From Kiritimatiellia bacterium (lineage in GTDB: Bacteria > Verrucomicrobiota > Kiritimatiellia > UBA8416 > YA12-FULL-48-11), in assembly GCA_028716365.1 (NCBI GenBank), contig JAQUPZ010000002.1, forward strand, positions 186,001-250,000: a stretch of DNA of 64,000 bases, written 5' to 3'. The position numbers and the translations under genes are program-made. This document shows positions 45,283-53,500 of this stretch, piece by piece (position 1 is the first letter of the stretch; each line of letters begins with the position of its first letter). The notes under the pieces were generated by a model, which saw nothing but the letters and a program-made list of their open reading frames with translations, did not search any database and was not told where the DNA came from.

Positions 45283-46284
45283 ATGACAATGAAAAAATTC
45301 ATCAATAAACCTGACAATCTGACAGCCGAACTTCTTGAAGGATACTGTTCAGCTTTTTCGAACAAGGTACAGCTTGTATCAGACAAGATCGTTATGCGTT
45401 TAAAAGCCAAGGACAAGAAAAAGGTTGCTCTTCTCACCCTTGGCGGTGCGGGACACGAACCAGCCTTGAGCGGATTCGTTGGCGAAGGCATGCTCGATGC
45501 ATCTGTAGTTGGCGACATTTTTGCCGCACCCGGCGCGCCAAAAGTAATCGAGGCAATGAGATTGCTTAAACGTGATGCCGGAATTCTTTTCGTGGTGCTG
45601 AACCATGCAGGCGATGTGATGAGCGGAAACATGGCAATGGAAATGGCCCAGCAGGAAGGTATAAAGGTAAAAATGATCCTCACCCACGAGGACATTGCCC
45701 CTGGTGCCGACTCACCAATAGAAAATCGACGTGGCCTTGCAGGTTGTATCCCCCTTTATAAGGTGGCAGGCGCTGCCGCAGAAGCCGGTAAGAGCCTTGA
45801 CGAGGTCTACACGATAGCCGAAAAGTTCAATAACAACATGGCGACACTGGCCGTTGCTTTGAAACCAGCAACCCATCCCCAGTCCGGCCAGGAAATCTTC
45901 ACGCTGGCTGATGACGAAATGGAAATCGGAATGGGTCAGCATGGCGAAGCCGGAACCGGCCGTTCAAAAATGCTGTCGGCCGATGAGACTGCCGTAAAGA
46001 TGGCCACCCAGCTGATCCTGGCAGTGAAAGCAAAGAAAGGTGACAAGATCCACCTCATGATCAACGGGGCCGGCGCCACAACGCAGATGGAAATGTTCAT
46101 CGTATACCGTGCTGCAAAAAAGTACATACAAGGTCTGGGTATAAAGGTGGTTCATTCACTTGTTGGTGAATACCTGACAGTTCAGGAAATGGGCGGGTTC
46201 CAGATGTTCGTCGCCAAACTGGACGATGAACTTCTGAAGCTTATGTATGCTCCGGCTGACGCTCCCTATTGGACTGTGCGTTAG
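45283..46284 (+). CDS. dhaK: Dihydroxyacetone-kinase-type DhaK subunit
   Basis: 333 residues. DhaK binds a ketose covalently through a histidine; here MGQHGEAGTGRSKM carries it. Other hallmarks: TLGGAGHEPALSGFVGEGMLDASVVGDIFAAP, FVVLNHAGDVMSGNMAMEMA (both excerpts), VGRRGLAG-like ENRRGLAGCIPLYKVAGAAAE and MINGAGATTQMEMFIVYR. It ends TVR. The family includes dihydroxyacetone, erythrulose and other ketose kinases, so the true substrate may not be dihydroxyacetone. No PTS protein DhaM is in the window, so the phosphate donor is probably ATP through DhaL. Confidence 0.9.
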   Translation: MTMKKFINKPDNLTAELLEGYCSAFSNKVQLVSDKIVMRLKAKDKKKVALLTLGGAGHEPALSGFVGEGMLDASVVGDIFAAPGAPKVIEAMRLLKRDAGILFVVLNHAGDVMSGNMAMEMAQQEGIKVKMILTHEDIAPGADSPIENRRGLAGCIPLYKVAGAAAEAGKSLDEVYTIAEKFNNNMATLAVALKPATHPQSGQEIFTLADDEMEIGMGQHGEAGTGRSKMLSADETAVKMATQLILAVKAKKGDKIHLMINGAGATTQMEMFIVYRAAKKYIQGLGIKVVHSLVGEYLTVQEMGGFQMFVAKLDDELLKLMYAPADAPYWTVR

Positions 46285-46304
46285 TAGATTAAGGAAGCAG
46301 AATA

Positions 46305-46946
46305 ATGTCAGACAACGTTGATTATGACGGCGTCGTCAGGATGTTGAAAACTGCCGCCGAAAAAATCAAGGCCAACCGTGATTACCTTTCCAAGCTGGAT
46401 TCAGCAACGGGTGACGGTGACCATGGCACGGCAGTCTTCAAGGTGGCAGAGGCCATCATTGGCGTAATCGCAAAAGACAACAGCAAGAACCTTAAGAAAC
46501 TCCTCAAGGACATCGGATGGGCGGCCATGTCGACGGATGCAGGTTCGACAAGCCCCCTCTACGGTTCTTTTTTCATGGGAATGAGTGAAGCAATTGCAGA
46601 TAATGCTTTGCTGGATTGCAAAACGTTTGTATCAATGATGGAAGCAGGCGTGGCAAAACTGCGCAAGAACACCAAGGCAGAGATCGGCGGCAAGACCATG
46701 ATTGATACGCTGGTTCCTGCAATGGCGGCCTTACGCGCTGCAGCAGACTCCGGAAAAAATCTCGGACAGACACTCGCGGATGGTGCAGACGCCGCCGCGA
46801 AGGGTGCGGAATCGACAAAGGAAATGAAGGCAACGTTTGGCCGTGCAAAGAACATTGGAGAACGGTCAATCGGACATGTTGACCCTGGGGCGACATCAAT
46901 GTCGTTCCTGTTTATAGGAATGAAGGAGGGATATCAAAATGGCTGA
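46305..46946 (+). CDS. dhaL: DhaL-type nucleotide-binding kinase subunit
   Basis: 213 residues. The nucleotide/Mg signature LDSATGDGDHGTAVFKVAEA, AAMSTDAGSTSPLYGSFF and the late RAKNIGERSIGHVDPGATSM are DhaL. It phosphorylates the ketose held by DhaK. The AAGGAAGCAGAATA site precedes the ATG 20 bases after dhaK. Its end overlaps the thiolase gene by 8 bases. Whether it uses ATP or a phosphotransferase partner cannot be told by eye. Confidence 0.92.
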   Translation: MSDNVDYDGVVRMLKTAAEKIKANRDYLSKLDSATGDGDHGTAVFKVAEAIIGVIAKDNSKNLKKLLKDIGWAAMSTDAGSTSPLYGSFFMGMSEAIADNALLDCKTFVSMMEAGVAKLRKNTKAEIGGKTMIDTLVPAMAALRAAADSGKNLGQTLADGADAAAKGAESTKEMKATFGRAKNIGERSIGHVDPGATSMSFLFIGMKEGYQNG

Positions 46947-47832
46947 AGCTACAGGCAATCAGGAATCAAAAGACTACGGAATCGGGATCCCGGCAGTTAA
47001 CACGGTATATAAACTCAAAGGATCGAACAACTATGACTGGGGTATGAAGGACCGTCTCTCCCGGGTGTTCAGTCCTAAAAGCGGTAAAACGGTCATGCTG
47101 GCATTTGACCATGGTTATATCATGGGTCCCACTTCCGGCCTGGAACGCATAGACATAACCATACTTCCATTACTGGAATATGCCGATTGTCTGATGTGTA
47201 CTCGCGGTGTATTACGTGCATGCGTGCCGCCGACCTATAACAAGGCCATTTCCCTGAGATGTTCGGCTGGTTCAACGGTTCTGACTGAACTGAACGACGA
47301 ATGTGTTGGTGTTGAAATTGAAGATGCCATACGTCTTAACGCTTCCATGATGGCAGTCATGGTGGCCATCGGCAGTAAATTCGAGGCGCTTACGGTTCGT
47401 AATCTCTGCAAGATGATTGAAACGGGTAACCGTTACGGCATCCCCACCCTCGGTGTCACAGCGGTTGGGAAGGAACTTACCCGGGACGCACGTTACCTGG
47501 GTCTGGCAACCAGGGTACTGGCCGAAAACGGAGCCCAGGTGATCAAGACATACTATTGCGAAGAAAACTTTGAACAGGTTACGGCCGGATGCCCGGTACC
47601 AATAGTAATTGCCGGTGGCAAAAAACTGCCGGAACTGGATGCTCTTAAGATGGCCTATATGGCCGTTGACCAGGGCGCACTTGGTGTAGACATGGGCCGG
47701 AACATCTTCCAGGCAGAACACCCCGTGGCAATGATCCAAGCCGTTAAAGCAGTTGTTCACGAAGGCGTTAACCCCGAGAAGGCTTTTAAATTGTACAACG
47801 AATTAAAAGCTGAGAAGAAAACAAAAAAATAA
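46939..47832 (+). CDS. lsrF: LsrF-type 3-hydroxy-2,4-diketo phosphate thiolase / DeoC-LacD-family aldolase
   Basis: 297 residues, closely resembling E. coli LsrF: MKDRLSRVFSPKSGKTVMLAFDHGY (excerpt), GPTSGLERIDI, ADCLMCTRGVLR, GAQVIKTYYCEENFEQV with the catalytic lysine, and CPVPIVIAGGKKLPELDAL. LsrF transfers an acetyl group from the phosphorylated AI-2 derivative to CoA, giving dihydroxyacetone phosphate and acetyl-CoA. None of lsrA-D, lsrR, lsrG or lsrK is near, so AI-2 use is doubtful. Here it follows a ketose kinase, with which it shares 8 bases, and precedes a CoA-to-ATP converter. GGAGGGATATCAAA precedes the ATG. Confidence 0.88.
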   Translation: MAEATGNQESKDYGIGIPAVNTVYKLKGSNNYDWGMKDRLSRVFSPKSGKTVMLAFDHGYIMGPTSGLERIDITILPLLEYADCLMCTRGVLRACVPPTYNKAISLRCSAGSTVLTELNDECVGVEIEDAIRLNASMMAVMVAIGSKFEALTVRNLCKMIETGNRYGIPTLGVTAVGKELTRDARYLGLATRVLAENGAQVIKTYYCEENFEQVTAGCPVPIVIAGGKKLPELDALKMAYMAVDQGALGVDMGRNIFQAEHPVAMIQAVKAVVHEGVNPEKAFKLYNELKAEKKTKK

Positions 47833-47858
47833 TACAGAAGAAACAAGTCTTCGGTTCC

Positions 47859-47892
47859 AGTGTCAGGCACTTTTTCTTTAGTACCTGACACT
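47859..47892 (+). promoter_or_regulatory. Intra-operon hairpin between thiolase and Ptb-Buk genes
   Basis: AGTGTCAGGCACT and AGTACCTGACACT form a 13-base stem with one mismatch around an 8-base T-rich loop. The stem is not followed by a T-run (GCTGCACA follows), so it is a weak terminator at best. It could protect or process the transcript between the two coding regions. Confidence 0.45.
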
Positions 47893-47933
47893 GCTGCACA
47901 CAGAGAAAAGGCATCCAGGCGACAGGATAAAAT

Positions 47934-50060
47934 ATGACTCCACCACGGCAGGATTTTGTGTCCGCCATAACCATTTCTGAATTCCAGAATATTGCAGCAT
48001 CTCTGCCTCCAAGACGTGTCTTTATTGCCGGGGGTGACAGGGAAGAAGACATCTCGCTCTACACGTGTCTTCGCGAAAAACCATTCGTGAAGCAATGCGT
48101 CCTAGTTGGAGACGAGAAAAAAATGAAACGCGCTGCCGAGAAAGCCGATGTTCAAATTGCCGCTTCAGATATCATCTCCACATCATCTCAGGAGGAAACA
48201 GCAGCCAGGATAAAAGAACTGGCGCGTAACGGACAGGCGGAAATCATCCAGAAAGGAAACATTTCTACACCGATACTGAACAGACAATTGGTTAAAATCA
48301 GGACACGTGACACGATGTCACTGGTAACTGTTTTCCAGGCTGACTGTATCAGCGACGGCCGCACAATGATCATGACAGATTCAGGTGTATCGGCCATTTT
48401 GAACTACAGCCGGATGACAGGGCTAATTAATAATGCCGCTGAAATCGCACACTCTGTGCTTAAACTGCGCAAACCGAGGATTGCTCTGCTCTCCGGTAAT
48501 GAGAAAGTAATACCTGCGCTTCCATCAACGGTCATGGCAGATGAACTTGCTAAGGCATATTGGAAAAACGCCATCGTCTATGGGCCACTTTCCTTTGATC
48601 TTGCCGTTGACCGGGAATCTGTCCGCGTAAAACTGCCCAATCTGACCAAGGGAACCCCCATCTATGAAGTTGCAGGCAAGGCTGACATCCTGGTGAATCC
48701 CGGCCTGGATGCCGCCAACATAATGTACAAAATGCTGATGCGCCTTGTGGTCACAAACACTGCATCCATGGCCTGCGTTACTGTTGGCATCAAAGCGCCT
48801 TATATCATTTCATCACGGTCCGATCCGGAAAAAACAAAAATCGATTCAATTGCGCTTTCGTGTATTTATGCAAACTATCTGCAGAAGAAAAAGAACATCC
48901 AGATTGTCAAACATGCAGATACCGATCTCAATCCGACCTTTACCATTCTCGCGATCAATCCCGGTTCCACATCGACAAAACTGGCACTCTTTGAGAACGC
49001 AACGTGCCTGCAGGATTTCGAGGTACCACATAAACACAAGGCCGGGCTTCACGGTAAAACAATGGATTCCGAAGTAGAATTATACGCAAAACAAATAAAG
49101 GAATTCCTCGGCAAACATATTAACAAGAAGATCGATGCAATCGTCGGCCGCGGAGGATTCCTGAACCGCCAGGGTCAGCGGATCAGCAGTGGTGCTTATA
49201 AAATTTGTACCGTTGTAAACAAAAAGATCAAGGTTGAACATGACATCATAAGCGGTGTCCGTGACTACGCCGAAATGGATCATGCATCCAACCTTGGAAT
49301 TCCAATTGCCGCGCGACTGGCGAAAGAATACATGGTTCCCGCCTATTCCGTTGACCCTGTCGTTGTAGACGAATTCCAGACTGAAGCCAGATATTCAGGT
49401 TATGCGCCCATCGAGCGGCGGAATGTTGGCCATGTGCTGAGCATCCGGGCCGCTGCGCGTAAGGCTGCTGAAACCGTGGGCCTGCCATTTGACAAATCCA
49501 GTTTCGTTGTTGCCCATCTCGGCGGCGGTATTTCTGTTGCCGCTGTCAAGCATGGCAAAATCATCGACAGTACAATCGCCCTGCTTGGCGAAGGTCCCTT
49601 TACTCCTCAACGTGCAGGAACGCTCCCTCAAAAAGATCTTATCGATCTGTGTTACAGTGGAAAGTTCACCAGGGAAGAACTGAATACCGAATTAACAAAG
49701 AATGCCGGACTAATTTCTTACCTCAACGAGGATTCCCTGTTGAAGATTGAAGAAAGAATCGCAAATGGTGATACACGGGCAGAGGAAGCTGTCGATGCAA
49801 TGACATACCGGATCGCAAAAGAAATCGGGGCGATGAACATAGTTCTTGGAAATGCCGCCAACGCCATTGTCCTTGCCGGTGGCATAGCCCGTTCCGAACT
49901 TGTTGCAGGAAAAATCACCAAACGTGTCGGCAATCTTGCCCAGATAATCATTTTTAAACAAAACCTGGAAATGGAAGCCCTGGCTACGGGAGCGCTTCAT
50001 GTTCTGCTGGGCCAGGAAGAACCGCTTAAATATAAACTGCCGGCAAAGTTACGCAATTAA
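47934..50060 (+). CDS. Fused phosphate butyryltransferase - butyrate kinase
   Basis: 708 residues. Residues 1-about 325 form a phosphotransacylase/phosphotransbutyrylase domain (RRVFIAGGDREED, FQADCISDGRT, GPLSFDLAVDRESV, ADILVNPGLDAANIMYKML, VGIKAPYIISSRSDP). Residues about 338-708 form an ASKHA butyrate kinase (FTILAINPGSTSTKLALF, IVGRGGFL, DHASNLGIPIAARLAKEY, VAHLGGGISVAAVKHG, GEGPFTPQRAGTLPQ). One polypeptide thus turns acyl-CoA, Pi and ADP into acid, CoA and ATP. The two are normally separate genes ptb and buk. AGGATAAAAT precedes the ATG. Last gene of the operon; the acyl group could be acetyl or a sugar-derived hydroxy-acyl. Confidence 0.88.
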   Translation: MTPPRQDFVSAITISEFQNIAASLPPRRVFIAGGDREEDISLYTCLREKPFVKQCVLVGDEKKMKRAAEKADVQIAASDIISTSSQEETAARIKELARNGQAEIIQKGNISTPILNRQLVKIRTRDTMSLVTVFQADCISDGRTMIMTDSGVSAILNYSRMTGLINNAAEIAHSVLKLRKPRIALLSGNEKVIPALPSTVMADELAKAYWKNAIVYGPLSFDLAVDRESVRVKLPNLTKGTPIYEVAGKADILVNPGLDAANIMYKMLMRLVVTNTASMACVTVGIKAPYIISSRSDPEKTKIDSIALSCIYANYLQKKKNIQIVKHADTDLNPTFTILAINPGSTSTKLALFENATCLQDFEVPHKHKAGLHGKTMDSEVELYAKQIKEFLGKHINKKIDAIVGRGGFLNRQGQRISSGAYKICTVVNKKIKVEHDIISGVRDYAEMDHASNLGIPIAARLAKEYMVPAYSVDPVVVDEFQTEARYSGYAPIERRNVGHVLSIRAAARKAAETVGLPFDKSSFVVAHLGGGISVAAVKHGKIIDSTIALLGEGPFTPQRAGTLPQKDLIDLCYSGKFTREELNTELTKNAGLISYLNEDSLLKIEERIANGDTRAEEAVDAMTYRIAKEIGAMNIVLGNAANAIVLAGGIARSELVAGKITKRVGNLAQIIIFKQNLEMEALATGALHVLLGQEEPLKYKLPAKLRN

Positions 50061-50062
50061 CT

Positions 50063-50557
50063 CTACGGTGTCTTGTCCGCTTGTGTAATCCCCAGTTTGG
50101 AACAGGTATTTGCCACATGACTGCCATGCCAGAAAACGGTCCCACAAACCGGACATTTGAAAAACCTTTCATGGCGTGAATAAACATTCGGGTGTACAAA
50201 TCCTTCAATCTCTTTTTTGTCCGCCACTACATCCAGGACAACGTTACATTTAATACATTTCGAAAACAGACCGGACCTCATATCCAACCCGACCTGGTTT
50301 ACTACTTCAGAAAGTTGTTCTACGGGATCGGTAGTAGTAAGAATCATGACTCTATTTACTGCAGGATACTGGTGCGACAGCTTGGTATTGCGCGTAAGAA
50401 ACATGCGATTCTCCTGATTGGCGCGCACGATAAGTTCATGCGTCCTCAGATTTTTATCCCACGCCGCATCGTACCCGATAATACGCAGGTATTTCCCGAG
50501 CTTGATCAACATATGATCAACCATGAAACGGATGTCAGGATTTTTTTCCATATCCAT
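50063..50557 (-). CDS. Mut7-C RNAse-domain protein (PIN-like, zinc ribbon)
   Basis: 164 residues. The Mut7-C domain shows RFMVDHMLIKLGKYLRIIGYDA (excerpt), FLTRNTKLSHQ and MILTTTDPVEQLSEVV; a CIKC...CPVC zinc ribbon follows in the C-terminal half (FSKCIKCNVVLD, RFFKCPVCGTVFWHGSH). The family is predicted to be a PIN-type ribonuclease; no substrate is known. Starts 6 bases after the SDR gene on the same strand and ends 2 bases from the convergent Ptb-Buk gene. Confidence 0.85.
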   Translation of the reverse strand: MDMEKNPDIRFMVDHMLIKLGKYLRIIGYDAAWDKNLRTHELIVRANQENRMFLTRNTKLSHQYPAVNRVMILTTTDPVEQLSEVVNQVGLDMRSGLFSKCIKCNVVLDVVADKKEIEGFVHPNVYSRHERFFKCPVCGTVFWHGSHVANTCSKLGITQADKTP

Positions 50558-50563
50558 TATGGA

Positions 50564-51289
50564 TCAGAACGGCTCGCTGTTACGCCGCCGGATATAAATC
50601 TGATCTACAGCCGCACGTTCAGAAAGCGAAAGTAAATATTCAACAGTCTGAGCCACATCATCAGGACTGAGCAATTCAGAACGTTTGAGATCGGGCCTGG
50701 CATCCCGCACCAATTTTGTATCGACTCCGCCGGGAAGGATTGCACTGACCCTTATTCCATACTCCTGCGCCTCAACTGCCAGTGATTTTGTCAGCCCCAT
50801 TATTCCATGTTTAGATGCGGCATATGCCGACTGCGCAGGATACCCCTTGAATCCTACAACACTGGAAATATTGATGATATAACCACTCTTTGCCGGAATC
50901 ATCATTCTCATGGCATGTTTACAACAGACAAAAGTACCGCGAAGATTCACAGCCATTATCTTGTCAAAATCTGAAGCTGAAAAATCCACTAGTTTGCCGT
51001 AGATACCCATACCGGCATTATTCACAAGAATATCCAGCCTTCCAAATTTCTTTTCAACCAGTCTGAATAAACGCTCAATCTCTTTTTCTTTTGAAATATC
51101 CGTTGGCACCACCATTATCTCGCCTCCAAGTTTGCGTATATCATTTTTCAGACTTTTTAAGTCACCCATGCTCCTGGAAGCGGCGACAACCTTTGCCCCA
51201 CTTCTTGCCAGCATCAGGCAAATACTCCGTCCAATCCCCCGCCCTCCCCCTGTCACAAGTGCAACCTTATTGTTCAGTTCTGCATGCAT
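50564..51289 (-). CDS. Short-chain dehydrogenase/reductase
   Basis: 241 residues from ATG 51289 (GGAGATG site). Classical SDR: TGGGRGIGRS (NAD(P) loop), NNAGMGIYG, INISSVVGFKGY with catalytic Ser, and SAYAASKHG with Tyr and Lys (YxxxK). Substrate unknown; could be a sugar or fatty-acid ketoreductase. It follows the DUF362 gene by 16 bases and precedes Mut7-C by 6, so the three are probably cotranscribed. Confidence 0.92.
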   Translation of the reverse strand: MHAELNNKVALVTGGGRGIGRSICLMLARSGAKVVAASRSMGDLKSLKNDIRKLGGEIMVVPTDISKEKEIERLFRLVEKKFGRLDILVNNAGMGIYGKLVDFSASDFDKIMAVNLRGTFVCCKHAMRMMIPAKSGYIINISSVVGFKGYPAQSAYAASKHGIMGLTKSLAVEAQEYGIRVSAILPGGVDTKLVRDARPDLKRSELLSPDDVAQTVEYLLSLSERAAVDQIYIRRRNSEPF

Positions 51290-51305
51290 TGATACATCTC
51301 CGTAT

Positions 51306-52082
51306 TTACATAAAACCGAGCACACCGTCGGCCAGTTTCAAATATCCGATCCTGCTTGGATTATGCCCCATCAGTCTGCTTCCTTCAGCGTCGACGGCTA
51401 CTGGATCATAACCGGCAAGGATCAAACCAAGTTTCTTTTCCGTCCCGGAAAGATGCATGCCTGCAAGCGCAACAGAAGCATCCACCACACATAATTCAGG
51501 CTTTTTGTACAAACAAACATCAAAAACAGATTTGTGCGTTGATGGACTATGAAGTTTCGACTTGTTCCATGAACCGGAATAATAAGGTGCCGGAGCAATG
51601 CCAAACATGTTTTTCATCGCTATCGTCGTCACAGTAAAACTATGGTCCTTCAGGACAGGCACAGAGATCACATATGCATCAATCACTATTTCCGGAACAT
51701 AAAGTTCCTTTAACTGAACGGTGTCATGGCGACTCAACTTCACTGCTTTTTCGGAGTTAAAATCAATAAGCCTGATTCCATGTTTTTCCGCAAGGTCCGT
51801 ATAACCGTTAGCTTTGTAAGCATCCTGTGTTTTCCCGCTTCCACAACCTTCACCAATCGCAATCTCGGCTTTCGTATGTTGCCGGCAATAATGATATATG
51901 GCCTCGACAATATCAACATTGGTCGTCACCGGAGGCTTATCGGCATTAGTCAGGTTTGGTTTTATTATTATCAGTCTGTCTGAAGGCAGATTGTTGCCCG
52001 CATCAATCTCATCCAATGCCTCCCGGACACTATCGGTATAACTGGTAAATTTGATCCTGGATACCTTGCCGGGACTCGTCAT
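51306..52082 (-). CDS. DUF362 family protein
   Basis: 258 residues. The DUF362 signs are IIIKPNLTNADKPPVTTNVDIVEAI, AEIAIGEGCGSG, YVISVPVLKDHSFTVTTIAMKNMFG, and CVVDASVALAGMHLSG...AGYDPVAVDAEGSRLMG (all excerpted). Many relatives carry an attached ferredoxin domain; this one does not. Function is unknown and often linked to Fe-S or corrinoid enzymes. GGTGAGTT precedes the ATG. It lies 3 bases after nupC on the same strand. Confidence 0.85.
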   Translation of the reverse strand: MTSPGKVSRIKFTSYTDSVREALDEIDAGNNLPSDRLIIIKPNLTNADKPPVTTNVDIVEAIYHYCRQHTKAEIAIGEGCGSGKTQDAYKANGYTDLAEKHGIRLIDFNSEKAVKLSRHDTVQLKELYVPEIVIDAYVISVPVLKDHSFTVTTIAMKNMFGIAPAPYYSGSWNKSKLHSPSTHKSVFDVCLYKKPELCVVDASVALAGMHLSGTEKKLGLILAGYDPVAVDAEGSRLMGHNPSRIGYLKLADGVLGFM

Positions 52083-52085
52083 AAC

Positions 52086-53402
52086 TCACCTGATATTTCC
52101 AAGCAGAATAGTTTCATTCATGGGAAACACACCGGCAACACATGCAGTCATAAGGCATGCAAGCGTTGCTGCAATCAATGCCCTGACGCCAACACCGGCA
52201 ATGTCCCTTGACCTTTCAGGAACCAGCGCCGATGTCCCACCGACAAATATGGCCAGAGATGCGACATGGGCAAATCCGCAAAGCGCATAAGTGGCTATCA
52301 GTGCCGACCTTGGATCATGTATCAGTCCCTTGGCAAGCGCTGTTGCAAGGTCCTTGTAACTGGCTACTTCTGTTACCACAGTACGTTCACCAATGATCCC
52401 GGAGATAATGCCGGCATCGGAAGGTGCAACACCAAGCACAAGAGTAAAAGGGTAGAAAAGGTATCCAAGCAATCCTTTCAGTGACCAGTCAATTCCCCAG
52501 CCCGTCACCAGATTCACCTTTCCACCCGTCCAGTTGAAAAACAGATTAACAAGAGCCACAAGTCCAAGTACTGCCAGCAGGAGTGCAACGATCCCAAAGA
52601 TCAGCTTCATTCCGGCGTTTGCCCCATTGATGATTGCCTCAAACAGACTGCTTTCCTTTTCATAATACGGCTTGACTGTTTCCCCGAGCGTTTCAGGATG
52701 TCCCATTTCGGGCAGCATTATCTTTGACATAACGAGAGAGGCCGGAGCCGATAATATTGATGCTGAGACAAGGTGACCGGCAATATTCGGGAAAACATCC
52801 TTAAGGCAGAAAACATAAAAAACAAGAACGTTGGATGCAATAGTTGCCATACCGGCAGTGAGAACTGTACAAAGTTCAGACTGTGTCATATTTCGAAGGT
52901 GAGGCCTTATGACAAGCGCCGATTCGACTCCAACAAAGATATTACTTGCCGCACATAATGACTCCGCACCTGAAACCCGCATCAATTTTGTAAAAACCCA
53001 GGCGAAACCACGAATGATGAACTGCATGATTCCGCAGAAATACAAAATTGACATGAGAGCCGAAAAAAACACAATCGAAGGCAGGGCCTGAAAAGCCAGG
53101 ATAAACCCGAGGGAAGTCTCTCCATCGGCATTGGTTGCACCTGGCGGTAATGCAAGTCTACCAAAAACAAACTGTGTACCTGCCGATGCCGAATCAAGAA
53201 TCTTAATCACGACATCGTTGATAAACAGGAAAGCCTTCATTCCGGCCGGAGCAACGAAAATGAATGCCGCAAACAGGAGCTGTATAAATGTACCCCAGAA
53301 GATAACACGCCAGTTCATCTGTTTTTTGTGTGAAGAAATCAGCCAGGCAACCCCCATCAAGACGAACATCCCGGCAAAACTTATTAAATTGTAGATATTC
53401 AT
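52086..53402 (-). CDS. nupC: NupC-type concentrative nucleoside transporter
   Basis: 438 residues with about 9-10 membrane spans. Recognisable CNT blocks are AFQALPSIVFFSALMSILYF, GAESLCAASNIFVGVESALVIRPHL (excerpt), MTQSELCTVLTAGMATIASNVLVFYV (excerpt), and the late YALCGFAHVASLAIFVGG. It imports nucleosides driven by Na+ or H+. It is divergent from the FGGY kinase gene across about 98 bases, so the pair may handle the sugar part of a nucleoside. No nucleoside phosphorylase is nearby. Confidence 0.92.
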   Translation of the reverse strand: MNIYNLISFAGMFVLMGVAWLISSHKKQMNWRVIFWGTFIQLLFAAFIFVAPAGMKAFLFINDVVIKILDSASAGTQFVFGRLALPPGATNADGETSLGFILAFQALPSIVFFSALMSILYFCGIMQFIIRGFAWVFTKLMRVSGAESLCAASNIFVGVESALVIRPHLRNMTQSELCTVLTAGMATIASNVLVFYVFCLKDVFPNIAGHLVSASILSAPASLVMSKIMLPEMGHPETLGETVKPYYEKESSLFEAIINGANAGMKLIFGIVALLLAVLGLVALVNLFFNWTGGKVNLVTGWGIDWSLKGLLGYLFYPFTLVLGVAPSDAGIISGIIGERTVVTEVASYKDLATALAKGLIHDPRSALIATYALCGFAHVASLAIFVGGTSALVPERSRDIAGVGVRALIAATLACLMTACVAGVFPMNETILLGNIR

Positions 53403-53500
53403 ATTTAATATGTATCATATACTGATCACTGATAATCATCAAACGGATTATGCGCGACAGGCTTGACTGTTGCCCCGCGAACAAGCACATTTCTGTTGTA

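Noticed and set aside
46939..47832. Complete AI-2 (lsr) degradation system
   Set aside because: Only the LsrF-type thiolase is present; lsrA-D, lsrG, lsrK and lsrR are not seen and the kinase beside it is DhaKL.
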